A stretch of 6,609 nt of DNA, from positions 1 to 6,609 of the forward strand of contig JACRTZ010000238.1 in the NCBI GenBank assembly GCA_014304965.1, written 5' to 3'. The position numbers and the translations under genes are program-made. The DNA comes from Vulcanimicrobiota bacterium (GTDB taxonomy: Bacteria; Vulcanimicrobiota; Vulcanimicrobiia; Vulcanimicrobiales; Vulcanimicrobiaceae). The notes under the pieces are model-generated. The model had not been told where the DNA came from. It saw only the letters and a program-made list of their open reading frames with translations, and ran no database searches. Positions 1 through 6,185 of the stretch are shown one piece after another. Every line of letters starts with the position of its first letter. Position 1 is the first letter of the stretch.

Positions 1-117
1 ACGTTGCGCTTTGGGGACGCTACAGATTTCCCGTCCGGGGAAATCTGCGGCTTCACCGCTCGCCGCTCTCGCGCATCCGGCGCCCCGCGGCTCGTCGGAG
101 ACCCCTCAGCGCAACGT
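1..117. other. Nested inverted-repeat structure, possible structured RNA
   Basis: Positions 1-10 (acgttgcgct) are the exact reverse complement of 108-117 (agcgcaacgt). After a 2-nt mismatch the helix can continue as GGGG 13-16 with CCCC 102-105. Inside lies a second perfect 10-bp hairpin, 23-32 (cagatttccc) with 38-47 (gggaaatctg), closed by a 5-nt loop. The interior 48-101 is very GC-rich and can form short hairpins, for example gcggc 47-51 with gccgc 62-66 and gcgc 71-74 with gcgc 80-83, but these are weak evidence. A long closing helix around a multi-branched interior is the shape of a structured RNA or aptamer. It could equally be a folded DNA repeat. I recognise no known family: no 5S rRNA, SRP RNA, tRNA, RNase P or common riboswitch core is visible. 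The strand cannot be decided, and the closing stem may extend left of the window. Confidence 0.4.
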
Positions 118-318
118 CGCGCAGCCCGCGCCGTCGATACCCTGTCATTTTTTGATCAGGAAAAGCGGCGGCACGCGTCTCGCGGGGCGGCGCGAAATGG
201 AACCTTTGGGTGAATTGACAAGGCAGCCGGCGCGTGGCCGGTCCGGCGCGCAATGTCGCGTGACCCGCCGCGCATGATTCCAGAAGAGCGAGAAGCGGGT
301 TGTGAGAAGGGTAGGCGC
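118..318. other. Non-coding leader region of the operon
   Basis: No convincing gene is seen here. Short reading frames cross the stretch, but their translations are Arg/Ala-rich and low in complexity. The region holds a T-run at 148-153 within a weak bulged hairpin (cctgtca...tgatcagg, 141-160), an 8-base direct repeat ccggcgcg at 227-234 and 243-250, and a perfect -35-like ttgaca at 215-220 with no recognisable -10 element at the proper spacing. The operon promoter presumably lies here or left of the window, but I cannot place it. Confidence 0.4.
304..311 (+). promoter_or_regulatory. Ribosome binding site setting the first gene's start
   Basis: The purine-rich run gagaaggg lies 7 nt before the GTG at 319. 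It supports that GTG over the in-frame ATGs at 253 and 274. Those would add a 15-22 residue Arg/Glu-rich stretch that does not resemble the family's N-terminus, which should begin directly with the short hydrophobic strand encoded after 319. Confidence 0.6.
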
Positions 319-1425
319 GTGAAGTTTGCGTTCGTCATCCACCCGACGTCGCTCGAGGATGTGGTGCGGTATGAGCCCGGCGCCGTGGGGAAGGGCCGCC
401 CGCTGATCGAGAAGATCATGGAGTGGATGCCGGCTTACGCGGCGGTTCACGTGACCGGTGTGCGAACCCCCGACGGGCGAGAGACCGAGGGCTGGTTCGT
501 GGCGGCCACCTACATGCCGGAGCAGATGCTGGGGCTGCCGCGCGAACGTGTGTACAAGAAGATATTGGACTCCATTGCGATCGGCGCCGATTTGGGCGCC
601 GAAATCGTCGGGCTCGGGGCGTTTACCGGCGTCGTCGGGGACGCCGGCATCACGATTGCGGAGCGTTCGCCGATTCCGGTGACGACCGGCAATTCGCTCA
701 CCATCGCCGCCGGTGTGCGCAGCCTCTTGCGAGGCGCCCACGAGATGGACGTGGACCTGCCGAACGCAACCGCCGTCGTGATTGGGGCGACGGGGTCGAT
801 CGGATCGGCGTGCGTCGAACTGATCGCGCCGCATGTCGCGCACGTCGTGCTGGTGGCCCGCAACCTGACGCGCTTGCGGAAGTTCCAAGAGTCCATCGCG
901 GATCGCTTGCCGTGTTCGACCTCCATCGAGACGGACGTCGGAGCCGCCGTTCGGCGCGGCCAACTGATCCTGACCGCAACGACCTCGACGCAAGAATTGA
1001 TCGACCCGGCCGACTTGCAGATCGGCGCGGTCGTGTGCGAGTTGTCGCTGCCGCACGACGTCGGCGCGCGCGTCGCGACCGAGCGGCCGGATGTGCTCGT
1101 GACCGAAGGCGGCAACATGCGCGTTCCGGGAACGCCGCGTTTCGAGCGCGTGCGCGAGCCGGGCCGCGACTTCGACACCGGCCTCGCGCCGGGAACGGCA
1201 CTCGCCTGCATGTCCGAAACGATGGTGCTCGCGCTCGAAAACCGGCGCGAACATTACACGCTCGGCCGCGGTATCGATCTAGGGAAGGTACGCGAGATCG
1301 AGTCGCTCGCGGCGAATGCCGGGTTCGAACTTGCCGACATGCGCGCATTCGATCGGCCCATCACGCCCGAGCGGATCGCCGCCATCAAGGCGGCGGCGTG
1401 GGAGCGCCGGGCGGCCGCAGTATGA
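319..1425 (+). CDS. Acyl-ACP reductase-like / predicted amino acid dehydrogenase (Rossmann fold)
   Basis: A 368-aa soluble NAD(P)H-dependent oxidoreductase. It resembles cyanobacterial long-chain acyl-[ACP] reductase (AAR), which makes fatty aldehydes from acyl-ACP through a cysteine thioester; the wider family is also labelled 'predicted amino acid dehydrogenase' or shikimate-dehydrogenase-like. Visible support, compared from memory: an N-terminus FAFVIHPTSLED sharing TSLE (10-13) with AAR; TTGNSLT at 123-129; a Rossmann nucleotide loop GATGSIG at 156-162, followed by a second strand ending VLVARN near 177-182; and ALACMSETM around Cys297, aligning with the catalytic Cys region of AAR (FACFAESM). 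Cyanobacterial AAR is about 340 aa, so this protein carries roughly 30 extra residues, partly as an Ala/Arg-rich tail. The start is GTG 319, chosen on the ribosome binding site and family N-terminus. It is the first gene of the operon, and its stop overlaps the next start (ATGA). No aldehyde-deformylating oxygenase is present, so alkane synthesis is not implied. The family call is fairly firm; the substrate is unknown and could be acyl-ACP, acyl-CoA or an amino-acid-derived compound. Confidence 0.75.
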   Translation: MKFAFVIHPTSLEDVVRYEPGAVGKGRPLIEKIMEWMPAYAAVHVTGVRTPDGRETEGWFVAATYMPEQMLGLPRERVYKKILDSIAIGADLGAEIVGLGAFTGVVGDAGITIAERSPIPVTTGNSLTIAAGVRSLLRGAHEMDVDLPNATAVVIGATGSIGSACVELIAPHVAHVVLVARNLTRLRKFQESIADRLPCSTSIETDVGAAVRRGQLILTATTSTQELIDPADLQIGAVVCELSLPHDVGARVATERPDVLVTEGGNMRVPGTPRFERVREPGRDFDTGLAPGTALACMSETMVLALENRREHYTLGRGIDLGKVREIESLAANAGFELADMRAFDRPITPERIAAIKAAAWERRAAAV

Positions 1426-1907
1426 TTCGCGCGCGAGAGCACGCGTATGAAACGCGGGTCGTCTGGAGCGGCGCTTCGCAGGGCCCGACGACGAGTTACG
1501 CGGCCTACTCGCGCGCGCACACGATCGAAGCCGACGGCAAGCCGTCCTTGGCGGGCTCCGCCGATCCGGTTTTTCGCGGCGACGCTTCGCTGTGGAATCC
1601 CGAAGAAATGCTCGTCGCGGCGCTTTCGACCTGCCACTTGCTCTCGTATCTCGCGCTGTGCGCGCTCGAAGGCATCGCGGTGACGGCCTACCGCGATCGC
1701 GCGACCGGTATTATGAGCGAAATGTCGGGCGCCGGAAAATTCGTGTCGGTCGTCTTGCGCCCCGAAGTCGAAATCGACGACGAGCGCGTCGAACGCGCGA
1801 CGGCCCTGCACGAAAAGGCGCACGCGCAGTGCTTCATCGCGAACTCCGTCAATTTTCCGGTCGAACATCAGGCCGTCGTGGCGCGCCGAGTCGAGAGCGC
1901 TTCGTGA
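1422..1907 (+). CDS. OsmC/Ohr-family protein
   Basis: A 161-aa cytoplasmic protein of the OsmC/Ohr superfamily. Members reduce organic hydroperoxides with a pair of cysteines recharged by lipoylated proteins or thiols; some relatives have other or unknown roles. The two diagnostic cysteines are present: Cys71 in LSTCHLLSYL, at the start of the long central helix, and Cys137 in AHAQCFIANSVNFPVEH near the C-terminus. The preceding segment LWNPEEMLVAALS (57-69) is the family's typical lead-in to the first Cys. The NSVNFPVEH ending fits the general OsmC branch better than classical Ohr. Length is slightly above the usual 135-150 aa because of a longer N-terminal segment. The ATG overlaps the upstream stop (1422-1425) with no close Shine-Dalgarno sequence, so translation is probably coupled. 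Placement between two enzyme genes suggests detoxification or redox protection tied to the pathway, possibly because a neighbour is thiol-dependent. This last point is inference. Confidence 0.85.
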   Translation: MIRAREHAYETRVVWSGASQGPTTSYAAYSRAHTIEADGKPSLAGSADPVFRGDASLWNPEEMLVAALSTCHLLSYLALCALEGIAVTAYRDRATGIMSEMSGAGKFVSVVLRPEVEIDDERVERATALHEKAHAQCFIANSVNFPVEHQAVVARRVESAS

Positions 1908-2818
1908 AACGCGTCGTTTCGGTCTCGCTCGGCTCGTCGTCGCGCGATCACCGCGCCGAGGTCGAATTGCTCGGCGAGCAGTTCGAGATTTCGCGGCAGG
2001 GCACGGACGGCTCGATCGATCGTGCCATCGTCAAACTCAAGGAACTCGACGGCACCGTGGATGCCATCGGGCTAGGCGGCATCGACGTGTATCTCTATGC
2101 CGGCAAGAAGCGCTTCGCGCTGCGCGACGGTCTGCGTTTGCTCGCGGCGGTAAAGCAGACGCCGGTCGTGGACGGAAGCGGCTTGAAGAACACGCTCGAA
2201 CGCGAAGCGGTGCGCTTCGTACAACGTGACCTCGGCATACCGCTCGCGGGCCGCAAGGTGCTGATGGTGAGCGCGCTCGATCGCTTCGGCATGGCGCAGG
2301 CGCTCGTTGACGCGGGCGCCGACGTGCTGTTCGGGGATTTCATTTTCGCGCTCGACCTCGATAAGCCGGTGCGCGGGCTCGCCGAATTCGAAGCGTTGGC
2401 CGAACGCTATCTCCCCGACGCCTGTAAACTGCCGTTCCAGTTTTTCTATCCGACCGGCAAGAAACAAGACAAACCGCCCGAGCCCAAATACCCCGAGTAT
2501 TACGCCGAGGCCGACGTCATCGCCGGCGACTTTCACTTCATGCGTCAATTCATGCCCGATCGGCTCGACGGCAAGATCGTGTTGACCAACACCGTCACCG
2601 AGCGCGACGTCGAGGAATTGCGGGCGCGCGGCGTGCGGCTACTGATCACCACGACGCCGGATTTTGGCGGACGTTCATTCGGAACGAACGTGGTCGAGGC
2701 GGCGCTGCTCGCGATCTTGGGCAAGCGCTGGGACGAAGTCGGCGAGGCCGATTACCGCGAGTTGCTCGAGCGCTTGCAACTGCGGCCGCGCGTTCTCGAA
2801 TTGGCCGCGACGACGTAG
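1904..2818 (+). CDS. Conserved protein of the 'quinate 5-dehydrogenase' annotated family
   Basis: A 304-aa soluble protein starting at a GTG that overlaps the OsmC stop (GTGA, 1904-1907). It resembles a conserved bacterial family, best known to me from Firmicutes, that databases tend to call quinate 5-dehydrogenase; I know of no solid experimental basis for that name. Highly patterned blocks: SVSLGSSSRDH (6-16), GLGGIDVYLYAG (56-67), VDGSGLKNTLER (89-100), VLMVSALDRFGMAQAL (119-134), FGDFIFAL (143-150), YPTGKKQ (182-188), AGDFHFMRQFMP (207-218), TNTVT (228-232) and TTTPDFGGRSFGTNV (249-263). The VLMVSALDRFGMAQAL block, followed by AGADVLFGD, looks like a strand-loop-helix-strand nucleotide-binding unit, but it lacks the textbook GxGxxG. 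The dense invariant-looking Gly/Asp/Lys/Arg motifs argue for an enzyme rather than a structural protein. Coupling to an AAR/shikimate-dehydrogenase-like gene suggests the two act on the same substrate. Family recognition is moderate; the reaction is unknown. Confidence 0.65.
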   Translation: MKRVVSVSLGSSSRDHRAEVELLGEQFEISRQGTDGSIDRAIVKLKELDGTVDAIGLGGIDVYLYAGKKRFALRDGLRLLAAVKQTPVVDGSGLKNTLEREAVRFVQRDLGIPLAGRKVLMVSALDRFGMAQALVDAGADVLFGDFIFALDLDKPVRGLAEFEALAERYLPDACKLPFQFFYPTGKKQDKPPEPKYPEYYAEADVIAGDFHFMRQFMPDRLDGKIVLTNTVTERDVEELRARGVRLLITTTPDFGGRSFGTNVVEAALLAILGKRWDEVGEADYRELLERLQLRPRVLELAATT

Positions 2819-2824
2819 GTTCTC

Positions 2825-4252
2825 GTGGCGCTCATCCAGCGTTTGCTGGCGCGGCAGCCGCACGACCGCGAACGCTTGCCATCCGATGGGGTCCCGCTCC
2901 GCCGCGCTCTTGGCGTGAACGCGTTGATCGCCGTCGGACTCGGCACGATGTTGGGTGGAATCTTCTCGACGGTCGGCGCCGGTTCGAATGCCGCGGGGCC
3001 GGCGGTGATCGCAGCCTTCGCGCTTTCAGGCGTGACGTGCGTCTTCGTCGCTCTCTGTTATGCCGAGCTGGCCTCGATGGTCCCCGTTGCGGGAAGCGCG
3101 TACACCTACGCGTACGCGGCGCTCGGTGAATTCGTCGCGTGGGTGATCGGCTGGGACTTAATCCTCGAGTATGGGTTCAGCGTTGCTCCGCTTGCGGCGA
3201 CGCTTTCGGCGTCGTTGCAACAGCTGCTTGGCAAACTCGGGATGGCGCTCCCCGTTTGGGCGCAAACCGCGCACCTCGCGATCGGCTCCGGCCGGCTCGA
3301 CGTAGCGCACTCACAGATCGATCTCATCGCGGCCGGCGCGATCGTGCTGCTCGCGATCCTGCTCTCGATCGGCATTCGCGAATCGGCCGGCACCAACGTC
3401 GGCCTGGTCGTGATCCAAGTAGTCGCGTTGGTTGCGTTTATCCTGGGGCTTGCCGGCGCGATTCGGCCCGGCGCGTACCATCCCTTCGCACCGCTCGGAC
3501 TCGGCGGCATCGTGAGTAGCGCCGCTCTCGTGTTTTTCGCGTACATCGGCTTCGACACGGTCACGGTCGCGAGCGAGGAGGCGCGCGATCCGGTGCGCGA
3601 CGTACCGCGCGCGATTTTGGGATCGCTGGCGATCGGCGCCGTGCTCTTTACCGCGGTCGGCGCCGTCGCGGTCGGCGTCGTCGCATGGGACAAGATGAAT
3701 CCCGACGCGGGAATGATGGATGCCGTGCAGCATGCCGGCGGGAACCCGCTGCTGTTCGGCGTCGTGTTGGCCGGGACGGTCACGGGAACGTTTGCGTCGA
3801 TGCTCACCTCGCTGCTCGGGCAGATTCGGATCTTCTACGTCATGTCGCGCGACCGGCTGCTCCCGCGCGCGTTCGGTGCGGTGAACGCGCGCACGCAGAC
3901 GCCGATTGCGACCACGATGATCACCGGAGTGCTCGTGGCTATGGTCGCGGCGACCGTGCCGCTTTCGAGCCTGCTGAAGCTGGTGAATATCGGAACGTTC
4001 TCGGCCTTCGTCATCGTGTGCGCCGGCGTAATGGTGTTGCGATTCACCCACCCGGACGCCGCGCGGCCGTTTCGCGTTCCGCTCGGTCCGGTGGTGGTTC
4101 CGTTCGTCGGAATCGCGCTCTGCGCGTGGCTGACCCTCGAAGGACTCGACGCCGTCACGTGGATTCGCTTCGCGATGTGGTTCGCGATCGGAATCGTCGT
4201 GTACGCGTTCTACGGGTACCGCAACTCGCTCTTGCGCCGTCCTCCTCCGTGA
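2825..4252 (+). CDS. APC-superfamily amino acid permease, cationic amino acid transporter type
   Basis: A 475-aa inner-membrane transporter with about 12 hydrophobic segments, expected to import an amino acid by proton or sodium coupling. TM1 carries the Gly-rich unwound-helix signature VGLGTMLGGIFSTVGAG (37-53), where APC members bind the substrate backbone. Family blocks follow: YAELASMVPVAGSAYTYAY (79-97), GWDLILEY (109-116), FFAYIGFDTVTVASEEARDP (237-256) and GQIRIFYVMSRDRLLP (332-347). The FFAYIGFD...EEARDP block is characteristic of the CAT/YfnA-like branch; the precise substrate cannot be assigned. The hydrophilic N-terminus of about 28 residues is cytoplasmic, and the protein ends in a short basic/proline tail RRPPP. 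The start is GTG, 6 bases after the previous stop, with a weak AGG at 2817-2819. It is translationally linked to the next permease through a GTGA overlap. Context suggests it feeds the dehydrogenase-like enzymes upstream. Confidence 0.85.
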   Translation: MALIQRLLARQPHDRERLPSDGVPLRRALGVNALIAVGLGTMLGGIFSTVGAGSNAAGPAVIAAFALSGVTCVFVALCYAELASMVPVAGSAYTYAYAALGEFVAWVIGWDLILEYGFSVAPLAATLSASLQQLLGKLGMALPVWAQTAHLAIGSGRLDVAHSQIDLIAAGAIVLLAILLSIGIRESAGTNVGLVVIQVVALVAFILGLAGAIRPGAYHPFAPLGLGGIVSSAALVFFAYIGFDTVTVASEEARDPVRDVPRAILGSLAIGAVLFTAVGAVAVGVVAWDKMNPDAGMMDAVQHAGGNPLLFGVVLAGTVTGTFASMLTSLLGQIRIFYVMSRDRLLPRAFGAVNARTQTPIATTMITGVLVAMVAATVPLSSLLKLVNIGTFSAFVIVCAGVMVLRFTHPDAARPFRVPLGPVVVPFVGIALCAWLTLEGLDAVTWIRFAMWFAIGIVVYAFYGYRNSLLRRPPP

Positions 4253-5625
4253 CGACCGCGCCGCGCGCGCTTCCGCGCGTGCTCGGCCTCTTCGACATCA
4301 CGGTACTGGCCGGCGCGGCGATGGGGCCGGCTTACAGCCTCGCGACGACGCTCGGCCCGATGGTCGCGGCCGCCGGGTCGCTTGCACCCGCGGCGTTTGT
4401 GGCTCTGACCGCGATCATGCTGTGCGTCGCGTCGGCATTCGCGCGGCTGTCGGCAACGCGGCCGAACGCGGGCTCGTCGTATGCTTGGATCGCGCAGTCG
4501 TTCGGGCCGCGCGCGGGCGCCTACGGCGCGTGGCTCTTGGTGCTCTCCAATTACTTCGCGACGATGACGACGGCGATTCCGGCGGGCGTGTACACGCTCG
4601 CGCTGTTTGCGCCGTCGCTGGCAGATTCGGCGCCCGCCACGGCGATCGTCGGCGCGGCGTGGATACTTGCAAGCGCGGTGCTATTGGCGTTCGGATTGCG
4701 GCCGACGGCGCTCGTGACCGCCGCGTTTTTCGCCGTCGAAGTTGCGGTGCTTGGGGCGAGCGCGGTCGCCGCGGTCGTCCTGCCGCACGCGCCCGAACGA
4801 TTGGCCGCGTCGCACGCCGTCGTGCCCGCGGCCGCGGCGGGCGGTTTCGTCAGCGCGATGGTGCTGGCAATTTGGATGTCGGACGGTTGGGAAGTATCGG
4901 CGTCGGCATCGGAAGAGACGACTGGCCCCGGCGCGACGGCGGGACGCGGCGGCATCGTGGGGCTGCTGATCACGAGCGCGATCCTTCTCGTTGCGATGCT
5001 CGCCTATCAACGGGTCGGGTCGGTTGCGGGCTTTTCCGCGCATCAAACCGATGCCATGGCGTACGTCGCAGATCGGCTGGGCGGCGGCTGGTGGCGCATT
5101 GCAATCGTATTCACCGTCCTTGTTTCGACCGCCGCGACGTTATGGACCACCATGCTGTATTTGTCGCGCAGCGTATTCGCGATGGGCCGCGATGGCGTGC
5201 TGCCCTCCGCGCTCGGCACGCTCGACAAACGTGCCGTGCCGCTCGGCGCGTTGCTGACCGTCACGGTCCTGGTCACTGCGTTTACCTTGCTGACGGGGTT
5301 CTCGCCGAGCGTCAAGGACGCGCTCGGGCTCGTCCTCAACGGTACCTCGGCGTTTCTGGGCTTGCTGTTCGCGGGCTCCGCGGCGGCGGCGCTGCGCGAG
5401 CCCGGCCGCCGCTTGGACCCCGCCATGCTCGTGCCGGCGTTCGGCGCGGTCGCGCTGCTAGGAATCGTTGCCGTTTCGATCGCGCGAGCCGACGCGGCGA
5501 CGCAGCGCATCGAACTCGCCGGGCTCGCGCTCGGCGTGCCGTTCGCACTCTGGCGCGGCGGCCGCACGCGGCCGTTTTCAAAGGTGCTCGAGGGCGGCGG
5601 GGACGAACACCCCGCGCTGACGTGA
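4249..5625 (+). CDS. APC-family permease, divergent second copy
   Basis: A 458-aa integral membrane transporter with about 12 hydrophobic segments. It belongs to the APC amino acid/polyamine/organocation superfamily but differs clearly from the permease upstream. Supporting blocks: TM1 GLFDITVLAGAAMGPAYSL (13-31), ATRPNAGSSYAWIAQSFGPR (69-88), the IWMSDGWEVSASASEET region (208-224, the counterpart of the family's conserved acidic turn after TM6) and SRSVFAMGRDGVLPSALG (306-323). TM1 has AGAAMGP in place of the GxGxxxGxGIF-like pattern of the neighbour, so substrate preference probably differs. GTG start 4249 overlaps the previous stop by four bases. No Shine-Dalgarno sequence precedes it (the bases just upstream are cctcctcc), so expression probably depends on coupling. 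The short charged C-terminal tail ends GGGDEHPALT. The stop codon lies inside the terminator hairpin, making this the last gene of the operon. Two adjacent but unlike APC genes could serve import and export, or two substrates of one pathway. Confidence 0.82.
   Translation: MTTAPRALPRVLGLFDITVLAGAAMGPAYSLATTLGPMVAAAGSLAPAAFVALTAIMLCVASAFARLSATRPNAGSSYAWIAQSFGPRAGAYGAWLLVLSNYFATMTTAIPAGVYTLALFAPSLADSAPATAIVGAAWILASAVLLAFGLRPTALVTAAFFAVEVAVLGASAVAAVVLPHAPERLAASHAVVPAAAAGGFVSAMVLAIWMSDGWEVSASASEETTGPGATAGRGGIVGLLITSAILLVAMLAYQRVGSVAGFSAHQTDAMAYVADRLGGGWWRIAIVFTVLVSTAATLWTTMLYLSRSVFAMGRDGVLPSALGTLDKRAVPLGALLTVTVLVTAFTLLTGFSPSVKDALGLVLNGTSAFLGLLFAGSAAAALREPGRRLDPAMLVPAFGAVALLGIVAVSIARADAATQRIELAGLALGVPFALWRGGRTRPFSKVLEGGGDEHPALT
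5597..5615 (+). other. Upstream hairpin adjoining the terminator
   Basis: A perfect 6-bp stem pairs gcgggg (5597-5602) with ccccgc (5610-5615) around a 7-nt loop, inside the last codons of the second permease. It ends 3 nt before the terminator stem begins. It may strengthen pausing, or it may simply reflect GC-rich coding sequence. No T-run follows it directly. Confidence 0.35.
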
Positions 5626-5646
5626 GCGGCCGCTTACGTCGTTTTT
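5619..5646 (+). terminator. Intrinsic terminator overlapping the permease stop codon
   Basis: Positions 5619-5629 (gacgtgagcgg) pair with 5630-5640 (ccgcttacgtc) in an almost perfect palindrome with a single G-T wobble pair. As RNA it would form a stem of about 9 bp with a GGCC loop. It is followed at once by TTTTT at 5642-5646. The stop codon TGA (5623-5625) lies in the ascending arm. The U-tract appears only on the + strand side, so it acts in the direction of the operon. It should end the permease transcript, yet it sits immediately in front of greA and leaves only 13 nt before that start. It might therefore also act as a partial terminator or attenuator for greA-lysS. Confidence 0.75.
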
Positions 5647-5647
5647 G

Positions 5648-5655
5648 GTAGGGAG
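5648..5655 (+). promoter_or_regulatory. Ribosome binding site for greA
   Basis: The run gtagggag, right after the terminator T-run, is a purine-rich Shine-Dalgarno sequence 4-7 nt before the GTG at 5660. It decides that start over the in-frame TTG at 5645. That TTG would lie within the terminator tail and would translate the ribosome binding site itself as MVGSL. Confidence 0.6.
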
Positions 5656-5659
5656 TCTT

Positions 5660-6166
5660 GTGAACGACAAAGCGGAACTCGTATTAACCAAGGAAGGGCT
5701 TGTCAAACTCGAGGAAGAGCTCGACGAACTGAAGACCGTTCACCGGCGCGAAGTCAACGAGCGCATCCGGCAGGCCAAAGAATTCGGCGACATTTCCGAA
5801 AACGCCGAATACGAAGCGGCGAAGCAGGAGCAAGCTTTCGTCGAAGGCCGCGTCCAGCGCGTCGAAACGATGATCCGCAACGCGCGCGTGATCGACGAGT
5901 CGGATTACGTTTCAGATGAAGTTCATCTCGGCGCGTTCGTGAAGGTCAAGGATACCAAGGCCGGCACGACCATGGAGTTCACGCTCGTCGGATCGACCGA
6001 AGCGGATCCCGCGAACCAGCGTCTTTCGAACGAGTCGCCGCTCGGCCGCGCGCTCGTCGGCCGCAAGAAAGGCGAAACGATCGACGTCACGACCCCGCGC
6101 GGCGTTCGCGCGTACAAGATCGAGTCGATCGGGAAGAAGAAGGCCGCGGCCAAGAAGGCCTCGTGA
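5660..6166 (+). CDS. greA: Transcription elongation factor GreA
   Basis: A 168-aa cytoplasmic RNA polymerase secondary-channel factor. It stimulates cleavage of the 3' end of backtracked RNA so that stalled polymerase can restart. The N-terminal coiled-coil hairpin spans about residues 8-78. Its tip carries the Gre signature EFGDISENAEYEAAKQEQAF (41-60), with the acidic pair Asp44 and Glu47 that positions the catalytic metal ion. The C-terminal FKBP-like domain (about 83-158) contains the conserved NQRLSNESPLGRALVGRKKG region. The family is usually near 158 aa; here a Lys/Ala-rich tail, GKKKAAAKKAS, adds about ten residues and is probably a flexible basic extension. GTG start 5660 is chosen on its ribosome binding site. 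greA is followed 19 nt later by lysS, an arrangement seen in other bacteria, often with dusB in front. Here a permease operon and terminator occupy that upstream place. Confidence 0.95.
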   Translation: MNDKAELVLTKEGLVKLEEELDELKTVHRREVNERIRQAKEFGDISENAEYEAAKQEQAFVEGRVQRVETMIRNARVIDESDYVSDEVHLGAFVKVKDTKAGTTMEFTLVGSTEADPANQRLSNESPLGRALVGRKKGETIDVTTPRGVRAYKIESIGKKKAAAKKAS

Positions 6167-6185
6167 CCGCATCGCGTCGCGCGCG

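Noticed and set aside
1..117. Integron attC site or 5S rRNA
   Set aside because: The GTT/AAC core sequences are in the wrong order and off consensus for attC. Length and end-pairing resemble 5S rRNA, but none of its conserved internal sequences are present on either strand.
148..153. Six-T run as an intrinsic terminator after the structured element
   Set aside because: The nearest strong GC stem ends about 18 nt earlier, and the local hairpin at 141-160 puts the T-run in its loop, not after the stem.
1..213. Open + frame from the left edge to a TGA at 211-213, possibly the tail of an upstream gene
   Set aside because: It covers the inverted-repeat region, shows no recognisable motif, turns Arg/Ala-rich, and has no clear start. 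A partial upstream gene cannot be fully excluded, but nothing supports it.
215..220. Perfect ttgaca as a promoter -35 box
   Set aside because: At 16-18 nt downstream there are only GC-rich bases and no -10-like hexamer, so it does not form a supportable promoter.
145..1254. Long minus-strand open frame (369 codons) opposite the reductase gene
   Set aside because: Its translation is Arg/His/Gly-rich with no recognisable domain, as expected antisense to a GC-rich gene. The + strand frame has clear family motifs.
4241..4248. cctcctcc just before the second permease start as a regulatory site
   Set aside because: It encodes the Pro-rich end of the first permease, and its likeness to the anti-Shine-Dalgarno sequence is probably chance in GC-rich coding DNA.
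4422..5651. Open + frame of 409 codons overlapping the second permease
   Set aside because: It is Arg-rich and low in complexity, a shadow of the permease frame, which has hydrophobic membrane segments and APC motifs.
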